Assembly (NCBI GenBank): GCA_934364795.1
Contig: CAKRMK010000037.1
Coordinates: 1-32,049, forward strand
DNA from: an uncultured Blautia sp.
GTDB taxonomy: Bacteria; Bacillota; Clostridia; Lachnospirales; Lachnospiraceae
Length of the DNA stretch: 32,049 bases
Direction of reading: 5' to 3'
The notes under the pieces were generated by a model, which searched no databases, had not been told where the DNA came from, and was given only the letters and a program-made list of their open reading frames with translations. Shown in pieces: positions 24,159 to 32,043 of the stretch. Position numbers and translations under genes: made by a program. Within the stretch, counting starts at the first letter, position 1; every line of letters begins with the position of its first letter.

Positions 24159-25463
24159 TTATTTTACTGCCTCGAATGCTGCATCCAGTGCTGCAATCAG
24201 GTCTTCTACTTTCTCAATACCAATGGAAAGACGGATTGTGTTTGGTTTGATTCCCTGATCAAGAAGCTCCTCCTCTGTGCACTGGCTGTGTGTAGTTGTT
24301 GCAGGATGGATTACAAGAGATTTTACATCTGCAACGTTAGCAAGCAGTGAGAAAATTGCAAGGTTGTCAATAAATTTCTGTGCAGTCTGTGCATCACCTT
24401 TAATTTCAAATGTAAAGATGGAACCACCGCCGTTTGGAAGGTATTTCTTGTAAAGGTAATGGCTTGGCTCGCTCTCCAGTGACGGATGATGAACAGCCTC
24501 TACCTGCGGATGTTTGGACAGATAGTCTACAATCTTCAGTGCGTTGCTTACATGACGCTCAACTCTAAGAGAAAGAGTTTCAAGTCCCTGTAAGAACATA
24601 AATGCATGGAATGGAGAAAGGGTAGCACCTGTATCACGAAGGATAATAGCACGGATGTAAGTTACAAATGCTGCCGGAGCTGTTGCCTCTGCAAAGGAAA
24701 TTCCATGATAGCTTGGGTTTGGCTCAGAAATCCACGGATATTTTCCAGATGCTTTCCAGTCAAAGTTTCCACTGTCTACGATTACACCACCGATTGCAGT
24801 TCCATGTCCGCCGATGAATTTTGTTGCAGAATGAACAACGATGTCAGCGCCATATTCAATCGGGCGAACCAGATAAGGAGTTGCAAATGTAGAATCAACT
24901 ACAAGAGGAATGTTATGTTTGTGCGCGATTTTTGCAACTTCTTCAATGTCAATAAGGTTTGAATTCGGGTTTCCAAGTGTTTCGATAAAGATTGCTTTTG
25001 TGTTTTCCTGGATTGCAGCTTCAAAGGAACCTTCTACTTCCGGATCTACGAAAGTTGCTGTTACGCCGTTTGTCTGTGGAAGGGTATGTGCCAGAAGGTT
25101 GTAAGTTCCGCCGTAGATGGTCTTGGAAGCTACAATGTGCTCACCTGTTTTTGCAAGTGCCTGGAATGTATAATCGATAGCTGCTGCACCGGAAGCAACT
25201 GCAAGTGCTGCAACTCCGCCTTCAAGAGCAGCGATTCTCTGCTCGAAAACGTCTTCTGTTGGATTGGTAAGTCTTCCATAAATATTTCCTGCATCACGAA
25301 GACCGAAACGGTCAGCTGCATGCTGTGAGTTATGGAATACATAAGATGTGGATGCATAGATCGGAACGGCTCTTGCGTCTGTTACCGGATCAGCCTGCTC
25401 CTGTCCAATATGTAACTGTTTTGTCTCAAATCCCCAGTTTTTAGAATCTTTAATATCTGCCAT
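24159..25463 (-). CDS. metY: O-acetylhomoserine aminocarboxypropyltransferase / sulfhydrylase
   Basis: This PLP enzyme of the Cys/Met metabolism family joins O-acetylhomoserine with sulfide (or methanethiol) to give homocysteine or methionine. It has 434 aa from the ATG at 25463, which follows GGAGGAAAATAAA. The PLP lysine lies in [18 protein letters not shown]. The PLP-pocket blocks [27 protein letters not shown] and the N-terminal [15 protein letters not shown] are typical for MetY/CysD-type rather than MetB-type proteins. The [13 protein letters not shown] block ([13 protein letters not shown]) is conserved. It is monocistronic, with an AT-rich leader that can form a long hairpin. No SAM riboswitch or T-box is visible upstream. 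Confidence 0.94.
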   Translation of the reverse strand: MADIKDSKNWGFETKQLHIGQEQADPVTDARAVPIYASTSYVFHNSQHAADRFGLRDAGNIYGRLTNPTEDVFEQRIAALEGGVAALAVASGAAAIDYTFQALAKTGEHIVASKTIYGGTYNLLAHTLPQTNGVTATFVDPEVEGSFEAAIQENTKAIFIETLGNPNSNLIDIEEVAKIAHKHNIPLVVDSTFATPYLVRPIEYGADIVVHSATKFIGGHGTAIGGVIVDSGNFDWKASGKYPWISEPNPSYHGISFAEATAPAAFVTYIRAIILRDTGATLSPFHAFMFLQGLETLSLRVERHVSNALKIVDYLSKHPQVEAVHHPSLESEPSHYLYKKYLPNGGGSIFTFEIKGDAQTAQKFIDNLAIFSLLANVADVKSLVIHPATTTHSQCTEEELLDQGIKPNTIRLSIGIEKVEDLIAALDAAFEAVK

Positions 25464-25543
25464 TTTATTTTCCTCCGTATTTTTCATGTTTTGATTTTTC
25501 TTTCTGCATTATAAATTATTTGCAATTTTGATAATTTTGTTAT

Positions 25544-25584
25544 TGCAGTTTTTAATTTTCAGTACTCTGATTTTTAATACTGCA
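25544..25584 (-). promoter_or_regulatory. Hairpin in the metY leader
   Basis: On the minus strand TGCAGT and ACTGCA enclose an inner CAG-agta-CTG with AT-rich arms between. It lies about 80-120 nt before the metY start. The rest of 25464-25675 is AT-rich. A possible promoter (TTGGAC-18-TACTAT) lies near 25670-25641, and I see no known riboswitch. Confidence 0.4.
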
Positions 25585-25674
25585 AATTTTGTTATTTTTA
25601 TTTTCTTAGAAGCTGTTGCTTTGTTTTTGTTGATGAATGCATAGTAACATACTGGGAATTATCTGTCCAATATG

Positions 25675-25722
25675 TAAAAAAAATACCTAGTTATAGTTTT
25701 AAGCTATATCCAGGTATTTTTC
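25675..25722 (-). terminator. Terminator after pdxT
   Basis: On the minus strand AAAATACCTGGATATAG pairs with CTATAACTAGGTATTTT with a few mismatches and runs into eight T. It lies about 40 bp beyond the pdxT stop. Confidence 0.85.
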
Positions 25723-25763
25723 CTATATCCGTAATTACAATACACAGTACAATATACAGGCAA

Positions 25764-26348
25764 TCAATTCTCTGCTTTCTCGTATTCTTTTACTGCATCC
25801 AGAAATGTCTTGTGTATTCTTCCATCCTCATCCAGCTCCGGATGAAAGGCCAGGCCATATTGCTGCCTGTATTTCACAGCCACAATATTTCCATCTACTT
25901 TGGCCAGTACTTTAGCTTCTTCCCCACATTTCTCAATATAAGGGGCACGGATAAAAGTCATTGGGACTTCTCCGATTCCTTCCATTTGCTGTACCGTGTG
26001 AAAACTGCCAAGCTGTCTGCCGTAAGCATTTCGTTTTACGGTTACAGGCATGGTTCCAAAATACACATGCTCATCATTGGAAAGATGGTCTGCCAGAAGG
26101 ATCAGACCGGCACAGGTAGCAAGAACAGGCATTCCCGCCTGAATTTTTTCTTTTAATGTATCGAACATATCCAGCTCCCGAAGAAGCTTTCCCTGTACAG
26201 TACTTTCTCCCCCAGGAAGCACCAGTCCGCTAAAACCGCAGTCCAGATCTTCTTTTTTGCGAAGCTCTACGCAGGCAGCTCCCAGTTTTTCCAGCTTGCT
26301 TTTATGCTCTGCAAAAGCTCCCTGCACGGCAAGGATTCCAATTTTCAT
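25764..26348 (-). CDS. pdxT: Pyridoxal 5'-phosphate synthase, glutaminase subunit
   Basis: This 194-aa class I glutamine amidotransferase releases ammonia from glutamine and channels it to PdxS for de novo PLP synthesis. It shows IGILAVQGAFAEHKSKLEKL at the start and the family block LPGGESTVQGKLLREL. The nucleophile Cys is in VLATCAGLILLA, and the His-Glu pair is in GLAFHPELDEDGRIH. The length is normal. It begins two nt after the pdxS stop, so the genes are coupled. PLP is also the cofactor of the neighbouring MetY, though they are separate transcription units. Confidence 0.97.
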   Translation of the reverse strand: MKIGILAVQGAFAEHKSKLEKLGAACVELRKKEDLDCGFSGLVLPGGESTVQGKLLRELDMFDTLKEKIQAGMPVLATCAGLILLADHLSNDEHVYFGTMPVTVKRNAYGRQLGSFHTVQQMEGIGEVPMTFIRAPYIEKCGEEAKVLAKVDGNIVAVKYRQQYGLAFHPELDEDGRIHKTFLDAVKEYEKAEN

Positions 26349-26350
26349 TT

Positions 26351-27226
26351 TTATTTGCCCCTCTCTGCCATAAGAAGCTGAATTTCCTGTTCATTAATAC
26401 CAACCATGGCCTCACCAAGATCCTCGGAAAGCTCTGCCAGCATTTTGGAATCCTGATAATTGGTAACTGCTTTTACAATGGCTGCTGCACGTTTTTTCGG
26501 ATCACCGGACTTGAAAATACCGGAACCTACGAATACACCTTCGGCGCCCAGCTGCATCATAAGTGCTGCATCTGCCGGAGTTGCAACGCCGCCTGCCGCA
26601 AAATTTACAACTGGAAGTCTGCCGTTTTTGTGAACATATTCTACCAGCTCATATGGAACACGAAGATTTTTGGCTTCCTCAAAAAGTTCATCCTCGCGCA
26701 TGGAAACTACTTTTGCAATTTCACTGTTCATCATACGCATATGTCTTACTGCCTGTACCACATCACCGGTTCCAGGCTCGCCTTTGGTACGGATCATGGA
26801 TGCACCTTCTGCAATTCTTCTAAGTGCCTCCCCCAGATCTTTTGCGCCGCATACGAAAGGTACTTTAAACTGGCGTTTGTCAATGTGGTAAACATCGTCA
26901 GCCGGAGAAAGGACCTCGCTCTCATCAATATAATCGATTTCTATTGCCTCCAGGATCTGTGCCTCAACGAAATGGCCGATTCTGCATTTTGCCATAACCG
27001 GAATGGACACTGCCTCCTGGATTCCCTTGATCATTTTCGGATCGCTCATTCTGGAAACGCCGCCTGCTGCACGGATATCTGCCGGAATTCTCTCAAGTGC
27101 CATAACAGCACAGGCTCCTGCTTCCTCTGCGATTTTTGCCTGTTCCGGTGTGGTAACATCCATGATAACTCCACCCTTTAACATCTGTGCAAGCTGTTTG
27201 TTTAATGCATATCTTTCCTGGTTCAT
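26351..27226 (-). CDS. pdxS: Pyridoxal 5'-phosphate synthase, synthase subunit
   Basis: This 291-aa PdxS forms the dodecameric core that builds PLP from ribose 5-phosphate, glyceraldehyde 3-phosphate and ammonia. The sequence is highly conserved: [71 protein letters not shown] and [20 protein letters not shown]. The ATG at 27226 follows CAGGAGGAATAGT. A longer frame reaching 27352 contains non-family sequence and is rejected. It is first in a two-gene operon with pdxT. No PdxR regulator is nearby. Confidence 0.97.
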   Translation of the reverse strand: MNQERYALNKQLAQMLKGGVIMDVTTPEQAKIAEEAGACAVMALERIPADIRAAGGVSRMSDPKMIKGIQEAVSIPVMAKCRIGHFVEAQILEAIEIDYIDESEVLSPADDVYHIDKRQFKVPFVCGAKDLGEALRRIAEGASMIRTKGEPGTGDVVQAVRHMRMMNSEIAKVVSMREDELFEEAKNLRVPYELVEYVHKNGRLPVVNFAAGGVATPADAALMMQLGAEGVFVGSGIFKSGDPKKRAAAIVKAVTNYQDSKMLAELSEDLGEAMVGINEQEIQLLMAERGK

Positions 27227-27386
27227 TTTACTATTCCTCCTGTACTGTGCGAAGTTTTTCTGATATTTTTTCGTAATAGTTTCCAATATTTTTTTGCTTC
27301 GCTTTATTTGCCTGAAATCATACAGGATTACTGTGCTGTTATAAATATCCAATTTTTATATATTTTAAGGGGACAGTTTTTGTTCC

Positions 27387-27460
27387 AGAACCTGCCCCCA
27401 AAAATCATTCACGCAAACTGTGATGTACATCTTACGGAAAGCCTTTTGGGGGCACGCTCT
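27387..27460. repeat. Dispersed inverted repeat, variant with GC-rich arms
   Basis: This 74-bp copy starts AGAACCTGCCCCCAAAAATC and ends TTTTGGGGGCACGCTCT. The middle (ATCATTC, TGTGATGTACATCTTACGG) matches the family at 29029 and 29226. The arms have CCCCC/GGGGG where other copies have TTTGA/TCAAA; both sides changed together, so pairing is kept. It lies between pdxS and the histidine kinase stop, and could act as a terminator-like hairpin for the kinase gene. Confidence 0.75.
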
Positions 27461-27470
27461 ATCATTTCTC

Positions 27471-28517
27471 TTATAGACTTACCTGAAACTTAATTGATTT
27501 TCCGTCCTTACTGTTCACCCTTATTTTGCCGCCATGGGCTTCCACCACAGCCTTGGCAATGGAAAGGCCGATTCCGGTTCCTCCTGTTTTTCTGGAGCGT
27601 GAGGCATCCGGATTTCCACACAAAGTAATGTTTTCCTCAATTCGCTGGGTATAATTTTTCCCCTGCGCCTTTGCCAGGGATGCAAAAGGTTCCGCTACTT
27701 CCCATGCTGCATCACTTAGGGAAAACTCTGTTTTATCCGGGAATGGATTTTCCTCATCCAGCCGTGACAGCATTACAAGATCTGTGACCATCCTGGTCAT
27801 CTTGGAAGTCTGATTATGAATATTTTTCGTCCACTCATCCTCCCCATGTTCCATTTCAATCACATCGATACTGGTTACAATGGAGGTTAGGGGCGTTTTG
27901 ATCTCATGGGTAGCATCTGTAATAAAACGCTTCTGCCTTTCTATATTCCGCAAATATGGCTCCATGGCTTTTCGGGAAAAAAGAAATACCAGAAGGAATA
28001 CTGTAAGAAAGCAGATCACCAGAGCCAGACAGGAAATAAGCAGCACATTTCCTGCTGAATGCAGCTCCATGGTAGTGTTTAAAAATATAACAATATTCTC
28101 ATTATCTTCTGTCAAGACCTGATATCTGTAATTTTTGTAATAACCGTGTTCTCTTTTTCCAGCAATTACATTTTTCGCATATTCTTCTGCCTCTGCTTTT
28201 GTCACTGAAGCAATAAAATCCGTGGACACAGCTTTTACAGTTCCATCCAAATCCAGCTTCACAATAAAAAAGCGGGTGGTATAAGGCGCCTCAGGATCTC
28301 TTTCTTCCGGGCGGCCAAACATTGCCGGGGGACCTGCATGCATACTGTCTACAATATTCCCGGATTCAAACATGTAAATTTCCTGAATTCTCTGGTCTGC
28401 TCTTTTTGCTGTAGTATAGAAATTCCACACATTGATTCCTGTCACAAGCAACACCAGCATAATAAAAACTGCAGTCATGGCAGCAAAAATGAAATGCCAT
28501 CTCATCTTTTTCAGCAT
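27471..28517 (-). pseudogene. Sensor histidine kinase with the N-box/G1 part of the ATP domain deleted
   Basis: The frame is open (348 aa) but a core piece is missing. Present are a first membrane helix (about 9-30), an extracellular sensor (about 40-150), a second helix (about 155-180), and the phospho-acceptor block FITDATHEIKTPLTSI (His204). An ATPase-domain start, ENITLCGN, runs at residue 302 directly into PDASRSRKTGGTGIGLSIA, the G2 box. Between these, family members carry the N-box and the DxGxG G1 box, some 70-80 residues, which are absent. Without them ATP cannot be bound, so the kinase should be inactive. The deletion is in frame. The ATG at 28517 overlaps the end of the response-regulator frame. 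Confidence 0.8.
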
Positions 28518-28998
28518 ATGATTTCCTCCAGGGAATAACCAGCTCCCCGAACTGTTTTGATTTCCACAGAAGCATCAAGCTGTATCGATTACAATCCAAT
28601 GTAGTATTTCCCACGCACAAGAGGGTTTCCACATAATTTGTGTTTCTTCTTCCCAGTGCTTTTACTCTGGCAATAAATTCGCTGACTGCAAAGGGTTTTG
28701 GCAGATAATCGTCTGCACCTGCATTTAACCCGGCTACTCTGTCCTCAATTTCTGATTTCGCTGTGAGAAGCATAACTGGTGTAAAATTGTGACTTTCCCT
28801 TACACGCTGAAGCACTTTTAGTCCATCCATCCCAGGCATCATAATATCAAGAACGATCACATCATAGCTACTCTGGCAGATGTAATCCCAGGCGTCTTTT
28901 CCGTTATGTACAATGTCTGCTGTGCACTTGTTTTTCTCCAGCAGTACCTTCAGTGCACGGGCAATTTCCACTTCATCTTCTGCGATCAAAATACGCAT
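28511..28998 (-). pseudogene. OmpR-family response regulator with the DNA-binding domain deleted and frameshifted
   Basis: The receiver domain (residues 1-118) is intact: EDE acid pocket at the start, Asp51 in VIVLDIMMPGMDG, Thr79 in LLTAKS, and Lys101 in LPKPF. After the linker the frame reads VGNTTLDCNRYSL, the first strands of the winged helix. The next family-like sequence, ASVEIKTVRGAGYSLEE, is the C-terminal wing but lies in another frame; about 60-65 residues containing the recognition helix are missing. In the original frame translation would run on with an unrelated tail to 28366, across the start of the kinase gene. The ATG at 28998 follows AAGGGGAAATT. It cannot bind DNA in the normal way. 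It may still be phosphorylated by another kinase. Confidence 0.8.
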
Positions 28999-29028
28999 AA
29001 TTTCCCCTTTTCTCTGTCCGGCAGATAA

Positions 29029-29100
29029 AGAGCGTATTTGAAAAATCATTCCCACAAAATGTGACCCACATTTCGCCGAAAACCTTTTTCAAGCACGCCC
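29029..29100. repeat. Dispersed inverted repeat, 72-bp copy
   Basis: The copy starts AGAGCGTATTTGAAAAATCA and ends CCTTTTTCAAGCACGCCC. It lacks the long middle arms and the central CGTAG hairpin of the copy at 29226-29391. It lies about 30 bp upstream of the response-regulator start codon, inside its presumed leader. Confidence 0.75.
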
Positions 29101-29155
29101 GCGTACAGCAAATAATACTTCTATCTATACCGGAACAGCATTTCTTTGAAATATT

Positions 29156-29184
29156 ATTGTACCCATATCCTTCCTGCCTGTAAA
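29156..29184 (-). promoter_or_regulatory. Probable promoter of the two-component operon
   Basis: On the minus strand TTTACA (29184-29179) and TACAAT (29161-29156) are 17 nt apart. The transcript would pass through the inverted repeat at 29100-29029 before the response-regulator gene. Confidence 0.6.
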
Positions 29185-29200
29185 GATAAAACCTTGTCAG

Positions 29201-29391
29201 TTTAGAGCGTGTTTGAAAAAGGCTCTAGAGCCTGTTTGAAAAATCATTCCCACAATCTGCACGCCCCACTTTGCGGGAGATTTTACCCGAATTCAGTTGC
29301 CGTAGCCCGCTACGGCGCCCTCATCCGGGCAAAATCTCCCACAAATTGTGACGCACATCTTGCAGAAAGCCTTTTTCAAACATGCTCTAAA
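29201..29391. repeat. Long dispersed inverted repeat with an extra end copy
   Basis: The main element (29226-29391, 166 bp) starts TAGAGCCTGTTTGAAAAA and ends TTTTTCAAACATGCTCTA. It has long inner arms (GGGAGATTTTACCCGAAT against CATCCGGGCAAAATCTCCC) and a central hairpin GCCGTAGC-cc-GCTACGGC. A separate 23-bp copy of the opposite end (TTTAGAGCGTGTTTGAAAAA) lies just left, at 29201-29223, as if two elements were joined or one inserted into another. It ends 3 bp from the spore protein stop codon and may terminate that gene. The element is the same length class as the MITE at 2128-2292 and shares its CGTAG central hairpin layout. Confidence 0.8.
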
Positions 29392-29394
29392 CTT

Positions 29395-29592
29395 TTAAGC
29401 TTTCTGCTTCTTTGTTTTTTTCCTTGCCATTATTCCGCCAATACGCCCTGTTTCCTTTGCAGAAAGACTTTTCCAGCCACCTTCCAGCACTTTATCAAGG
29501 ATACCAAGCTCCTGCGCGATTTCGTATTTTGTCTGTTCTTCTAAAGTAAGATTTCCGGATTTGTAGGCTTCTACTTCTTTGTCTTTGTTCAT
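29395..29592 (-). CDS. Small acid-soluble spore protein, alpha/beta type
   Basis: This 65-aa basic protein should coat and protect DNA in the forespore. The conserved block is EIAQELGILDKVLEGGW followed by SLSAKETGRIGGIMARKK, matching the two signature regions of alpha/beta SASPs, including the GPR-type cleavage vicinity (YEIAQE). The Lys-rich C-terminus is typical. The ATG at 29592 follows AAAGGAG; an upstream extension to 29796 is not supported. A sigma-G-like promoter lies at 29662-29634. Its presence marks the organism as a spore former. Confidence 0.88.
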   Translation of the reverse strand: MNKDKEVEAYKSGNLTLEEQTKYEIAQELGILDKVLEGGWKSLSAKETGRIGGIMARKKTKKQKA

Positions 29593-29633
29593 ATGTCCAT
29601 GCTCCTTTTTTGTAATGTTTGGATGTATATAGG

Positions 29634-29662
29634 GAGTATGGACAAGATAAGAAAATTTATTC
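29634..29662 (-). promoter_or_regulatory. Sigma-G-like promoter of the spore protein gene
   Basis: On the minus strand GAATA (29662-29658) and CATACTC (29640-29634) are 17 nt apart, close to the sigma-G consensus GHATR and CATNHTA with only the last base differing. It lies directly after the terminator of the upstream gene. Confidence 0.6.
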
Positions 29663-29702
29663 AAAAAAATCGGGCTCGACACAGAATATATATGTCGAAC
29701 CC
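29663..29702 (-). terminator. Terminator of the pspC-like gene
   Basis: On the minus strand GGGTTCGACA pairs with TGTCGAGCCC (one G-T pair) over an AT-rich loop, then ATTTTTTT follows. It lies 40 bp past the PspC stop. Confidence 0.92.
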
Positions 29703-29740
29703 TCTTATTTCTTACGATAGAACGTGTTTCTAAACTGAAC

Positions 29741-29926
29741 TTATGCTTTCGGAATAATAATTGCTGCAATGATGTATGCCCAAATTCCGGCACCACCGAA
29801 GCAGGTCAGGATTACCCAGGCCAGACGGACCAGTGTTGGGTCAATGTCAAAATACTCGGCGATTCCGCCGCAGACACCACACAGCATACAGTTTACTGTT
29901 GATTTGTATAAACGCTTATTGCTCAT
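29741..29926 (-). CDS. PspC-domain small membrane protein
   Basis: This 61-aa protein is essentially one PspC domain: KRLYKSTVNCMLCGVCGGIA, EYFDIDPTLVRLAWVI and a single hydrophobic stretch ending GIWAYIIAAIIIPKA. PspC-type proteins act in envelope-stress sensing. The ATG at 29926 follows TTGGAGGAAGC; a start seven codons earlier is less likely. It lies 87 nt past the DUF4097 gene and may be the last gene of the PadR operon or have its own promoter. The two cysteines in MLCGVCGG are slightly unusual. Confidence 0.9.
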   Translation of the reverse strand: MSNKRLYKSTVNCMLCGVCGGIAEYFDIDPTLVRLAWVILTCFGGAGIWAYIIAAIIIPKA

Positions 29927-30013
29927 AATAGCTTCCTCCAATCTCACATTTCTGTCCTATTTTTTTTACATCTGTTACATCACTTCACATCAGAGCATAT
30001 CCCCAGACATTTT

Positions 30014-30880
30014 TTAGTCTTCCTCGGTAAACTCCACATCAATTTCACCCATTCCACATTCCAGCACCATCTCTTTTTTGGCACCTTCATTGGAAATCGT
30101 TTTCTCAATTCCAAGTCCGCTGTATTCTGAATCCTCCAATTCAATTTCACCCATACCACAGGTAAGATCATAATTATAGTCTTTCTCTTTTCCTGTTACA
30201 ACCATGTCAATTTCACCGGCACCGCAGTCTGCATTCAGATTCTGAACATCAATCTGGTCAATATCAATTGTTCCGGCACCAACCTGAAGATCACAGTTCA
30301 CTGCTGTAATATTTCCATAGCCACAAAACTCCCCGGCGCCAACTTCTACAGAAAAATCCTGTACTTTTAAATCACAGTTCAATTCAATCGTTCCCATATC
30401 AACGCCCAGGCTTACTGTATCAAATTCTTTCCCGGAAGGAACACTGACTTTTACCTTTTTCTTCTTTTTTACATTGCCATTGCGGGTATCTGTAATCGTG
30501 AGCTTCCCGGAAGTTTCCTCAACTACCACATCGTTCTTTGCGTCATTTGCCACAGCTACCCGGATCTTGTCACCATCGTATTCCTGGATAAGGAGCTCAT
30601 CATATTTCAAGCTGATTTCCAGATCACTGGAAAACTCCATGTCTACTGTATTTCCATCTACCAAATCCCAATCCGTGTCAGAAGAATGATATTTCATGGT
30701 TCCCAAATGGATCAAACCAGCCAGCGGATAATTATTATCCTGAATCATCTGTCCAGCCTGATCAAACACATTTCCGCCGGTTTCCACTGCTGCTACAGAA
30801 ATTCCACCGATACATAAACCAATTCCTGCCACTGCAAAAATACCTGCTGCAATCAGCATCCCCTTTGTTCCCTTTTTCAT
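30014..30880 (-). CDS. DUF4097-family envelope protein (adhesin-like beta repeats)
   Basis: This 288-aa protein has an N-terminal signal anchor (residues about 8-32) and an extracellular beta-rich domain of the DUF4097/LiaG type. Repeating units (VEVGAGEFCGYGNI, LQVGAGTIDIDQI, ADCGAGEIDMVV, TCGMGEIELED, ECGMGEIDVEF) suggest a right-handed beta-helix with a Gly-x-Gly-Glu-Ile turn every 20-25 residues. The C-terminus is acidic (EFTEED). Start ATG 30880 overlaps the DUF1700 stop by 4 bp. This PadR-DUF1700-DUF4097 arrangement is common in Firmicutes and is associated with cell-envelope homeostasis; the precise biochemical role is unknown. Confidence 0.88.
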   Translation of the reverse strand: MKKGTKGMLIAAGIFAVAGIGLCIGGISVAAVETGGNVFDQAGQMIQDNNYPLAGLIHLGTMKYHSSDTDWDLVDGNTVDMEFSSDLEISLKYDELLIQEYDGDKIRVAVANDAKNDVVVEETSGKLTITDTRNGNVKKKKKVKVSVPSGKEFDTVSLGVDMGTIELNCDLKVQDFSVEVGAGEFCGYGNITAVNCDLQVGAGTIDIDQIDVQNLNADCGAGEIDMVVTGKEKDYNYDLTCGMGEIELEDSEYSGLGIEKTISNEGAKKEMVLECGMGEIDVEFTEED

Positions 30881-31602
30881 GTCTGCTCCTCCTTCTTATT
30901 CCGATATACGATTTTCTGGAAAAAGTCTGTCACCTTGCGAAGGATCCATGGGAAAATCGTGGAACCCAGCCATCCTGTTAAAATACAGAACAGAATTCCT
31001 AATGCCAGCAAAAGACAACCGATTCCCATTACCAGAAGTCCCACAGCTGTATTGGTAACCAAAGTCCCAACTCCCACACCAATGCAGGCACAAGCTGATA
31101 CGATAAATGCAAATGCCACCACTGCGGATACAAAAATCACCAAAAATGGGAGTAAGATCACCACCAGTAAAATACTGAACACGCCACTTGCTGCCGTTAT
31201 AATAAATGGGGAAAGAAATACCAGTGCAATTAAGATCAGGATAAATCTGCTGTTACTTCCTTTTTCTTTCGGGCGGTATCCCCTGCGGGCACGATCTGAT
31301 TTTCCTGCCTGTTCTCCATCTGTTCCCCGGATCTCTGGCATATAAGAATCCTTGTTTTCTCGTAGATCCTCATATCCGTTCTCGGTGTACTGTGCATATT
31401 CTTCATTACTCTCATCAAGGTCTGCCTTTATTATGGCAGCCACCTTCCCGGGGCTTCCAAGCTCTCTGATCACGGAAACTTCATTCTCAGGACCGGCTTC
31501 GTCAAAATAACTGTTATAATAAGCCAGCGCCTCCTGCCGTTCCGCTTCCGAAATATCAGACAGCAGTCTCTCCAGCTGTTTCATAAACTGCGCTCTGTCC
31601 AT
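30877..31602 (-). CDS. DUF1700 (HAAS) membrane protein
   Basis: This 241-aa protein has an N-terminal alpha-helical HAAS domain (MDRAQFMKQLERLLSDISEA through YYNSYFDEAG and VIRELGSPGKVAAIIK, residues 1-60). A charged linker (about 65-115) and a membrane part with four or five hydrophobic segments follow. DUF1700 proteins are partners of adjacent PadR regulators and are thought to modulate envelope signalling. It begins 5 nt after the PadR stop and overlaps the DUF4097 gene at its end, so the three genes are one unit. Confidence 0.9.
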   Translation of the reverse strand: MDRAQFMKQLERLLSDISEAERQEALAYYNSYFDEAGPENEVSVIRELGSPGKVAAIIKADLDESNEEYAQYTENGYEDLRENKDSYMPEIRGTDGEQAGKSDRARRGYRPKEKGSNSRFILILIALVFLSPFIITAASGVFSILLVVILLPFLVIFVSAVVAFAFIVSACACIGVGVGTLVTNTAVGLLVMGIGCLLLALGILFCILTGWLGSTIFPWILRKVTDFFQKIVYRNKKEEQT

Positions 31603-31607
31603 ACCTG

Positions 31608-31961
31608 CTAATTCTCCTCCCTCATATAGCTGCCATCCACATTCTGTCCGGCAGCTTCAAACATACTGCTTATCTTGGTGGAATAATTCTTCCATTCGAT
31701 CTTGTACAAATTCAGCTGTGCCTGCCCTTTCTCCGTCAGTTTATAATATCTGCGGTTTCGTCCGGCATATGCCTGGTCATAAACTTCCAGACAGTCATCC
31801 TTCTGCAGGCGGCGCAGCACTGGATAAAGTGTGGATTCTGAAATATCCAGAACCTGTCGCACATCCTGGGTGATCTTGTATCCGTAAGTACCTTCCGGCT
31901 CCTTGGACACAACCGCCAGGACAATGGCGTCCAGAAGTGCAGCTCCTGTGTTAAATACCAT
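31608..31961 (-). CDS. PadR-family transcriptional regulator
   Basis: This 117-aa winged-helix repressor has the family core LDAIVLAVVSKEPEGTYGYK, then ISESTLYPVLRRLQKDDCLE (recognition helix) and YAGRNRRYYKLTEKGQAQL (wing). A short C-terminal helix would form the dimer. The ATG at 31961 follows GGAG. It leads the operon with DUF1700 and DUF4097 and likely represses it: a 15-bp palindrome lies between the promoter and the ATG. Confidence 0.93.
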   Translation of the reverse strand: MVFNTGAALLDAIVLAVVSKEPEGTYGYKITQDVRQVLDISESTLYPVLRRLQKDDCLEVYDQAYAGRNRRYYKLTEKGQAQLNLYKIEWKNYSTKISSMFEAAGQNVDGSYMREEN

Positions 31962-31973
31962 CTGATCACTCCA

Positions 31974-32043
31974 ATCATATTATATGATTCATCAATATTG
32001 TTTGATTGATAATACTATACGTCATATAATATAGTTTTGTCAA
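31974..32043 (-). promoter_or_regulatory. Promoter and candidate operator of the PadR operon
   Basis: On the minus strand TTGACA (32043-32038) and TATAGT (32019-32014) are 18 nt apart. Downstream lie an inverted repeat ATCAAT-N8-ATTGAT type (about 31991-32010) and a perfect palindrome ATCATAT-t-ATATGAT (31974-31988). Either could be the PadR binding site for autoregulation. Confidence 0.65.

Noticed and set aside
25464..25763. SAM riboswitch or T-box upstream of metY
   Set aside because: None of the conserved cores (GGTGGNACC for T-box, or the SAM-I kink-turn and pseudoknot elements) can be found in the leader.
26630..27181. 183-codon plus-strand open frame
   Set aside because: It is antisense to pdxS, which is highly conserved over its full length.
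28366..28510. C-terminal extension of the response regulator read in its original frame
   Set aside because: After the deletion junction the frame is shifted; the tail has no similarity to winged helices and overlaps the kinase gene, so it is nonsense sequence.
29029..29391. Possible CRISPR-like repeat array
   Set aside because: The repeated units are inverted, of unequal length, and not separated by regular spacers; no cas gene is present.
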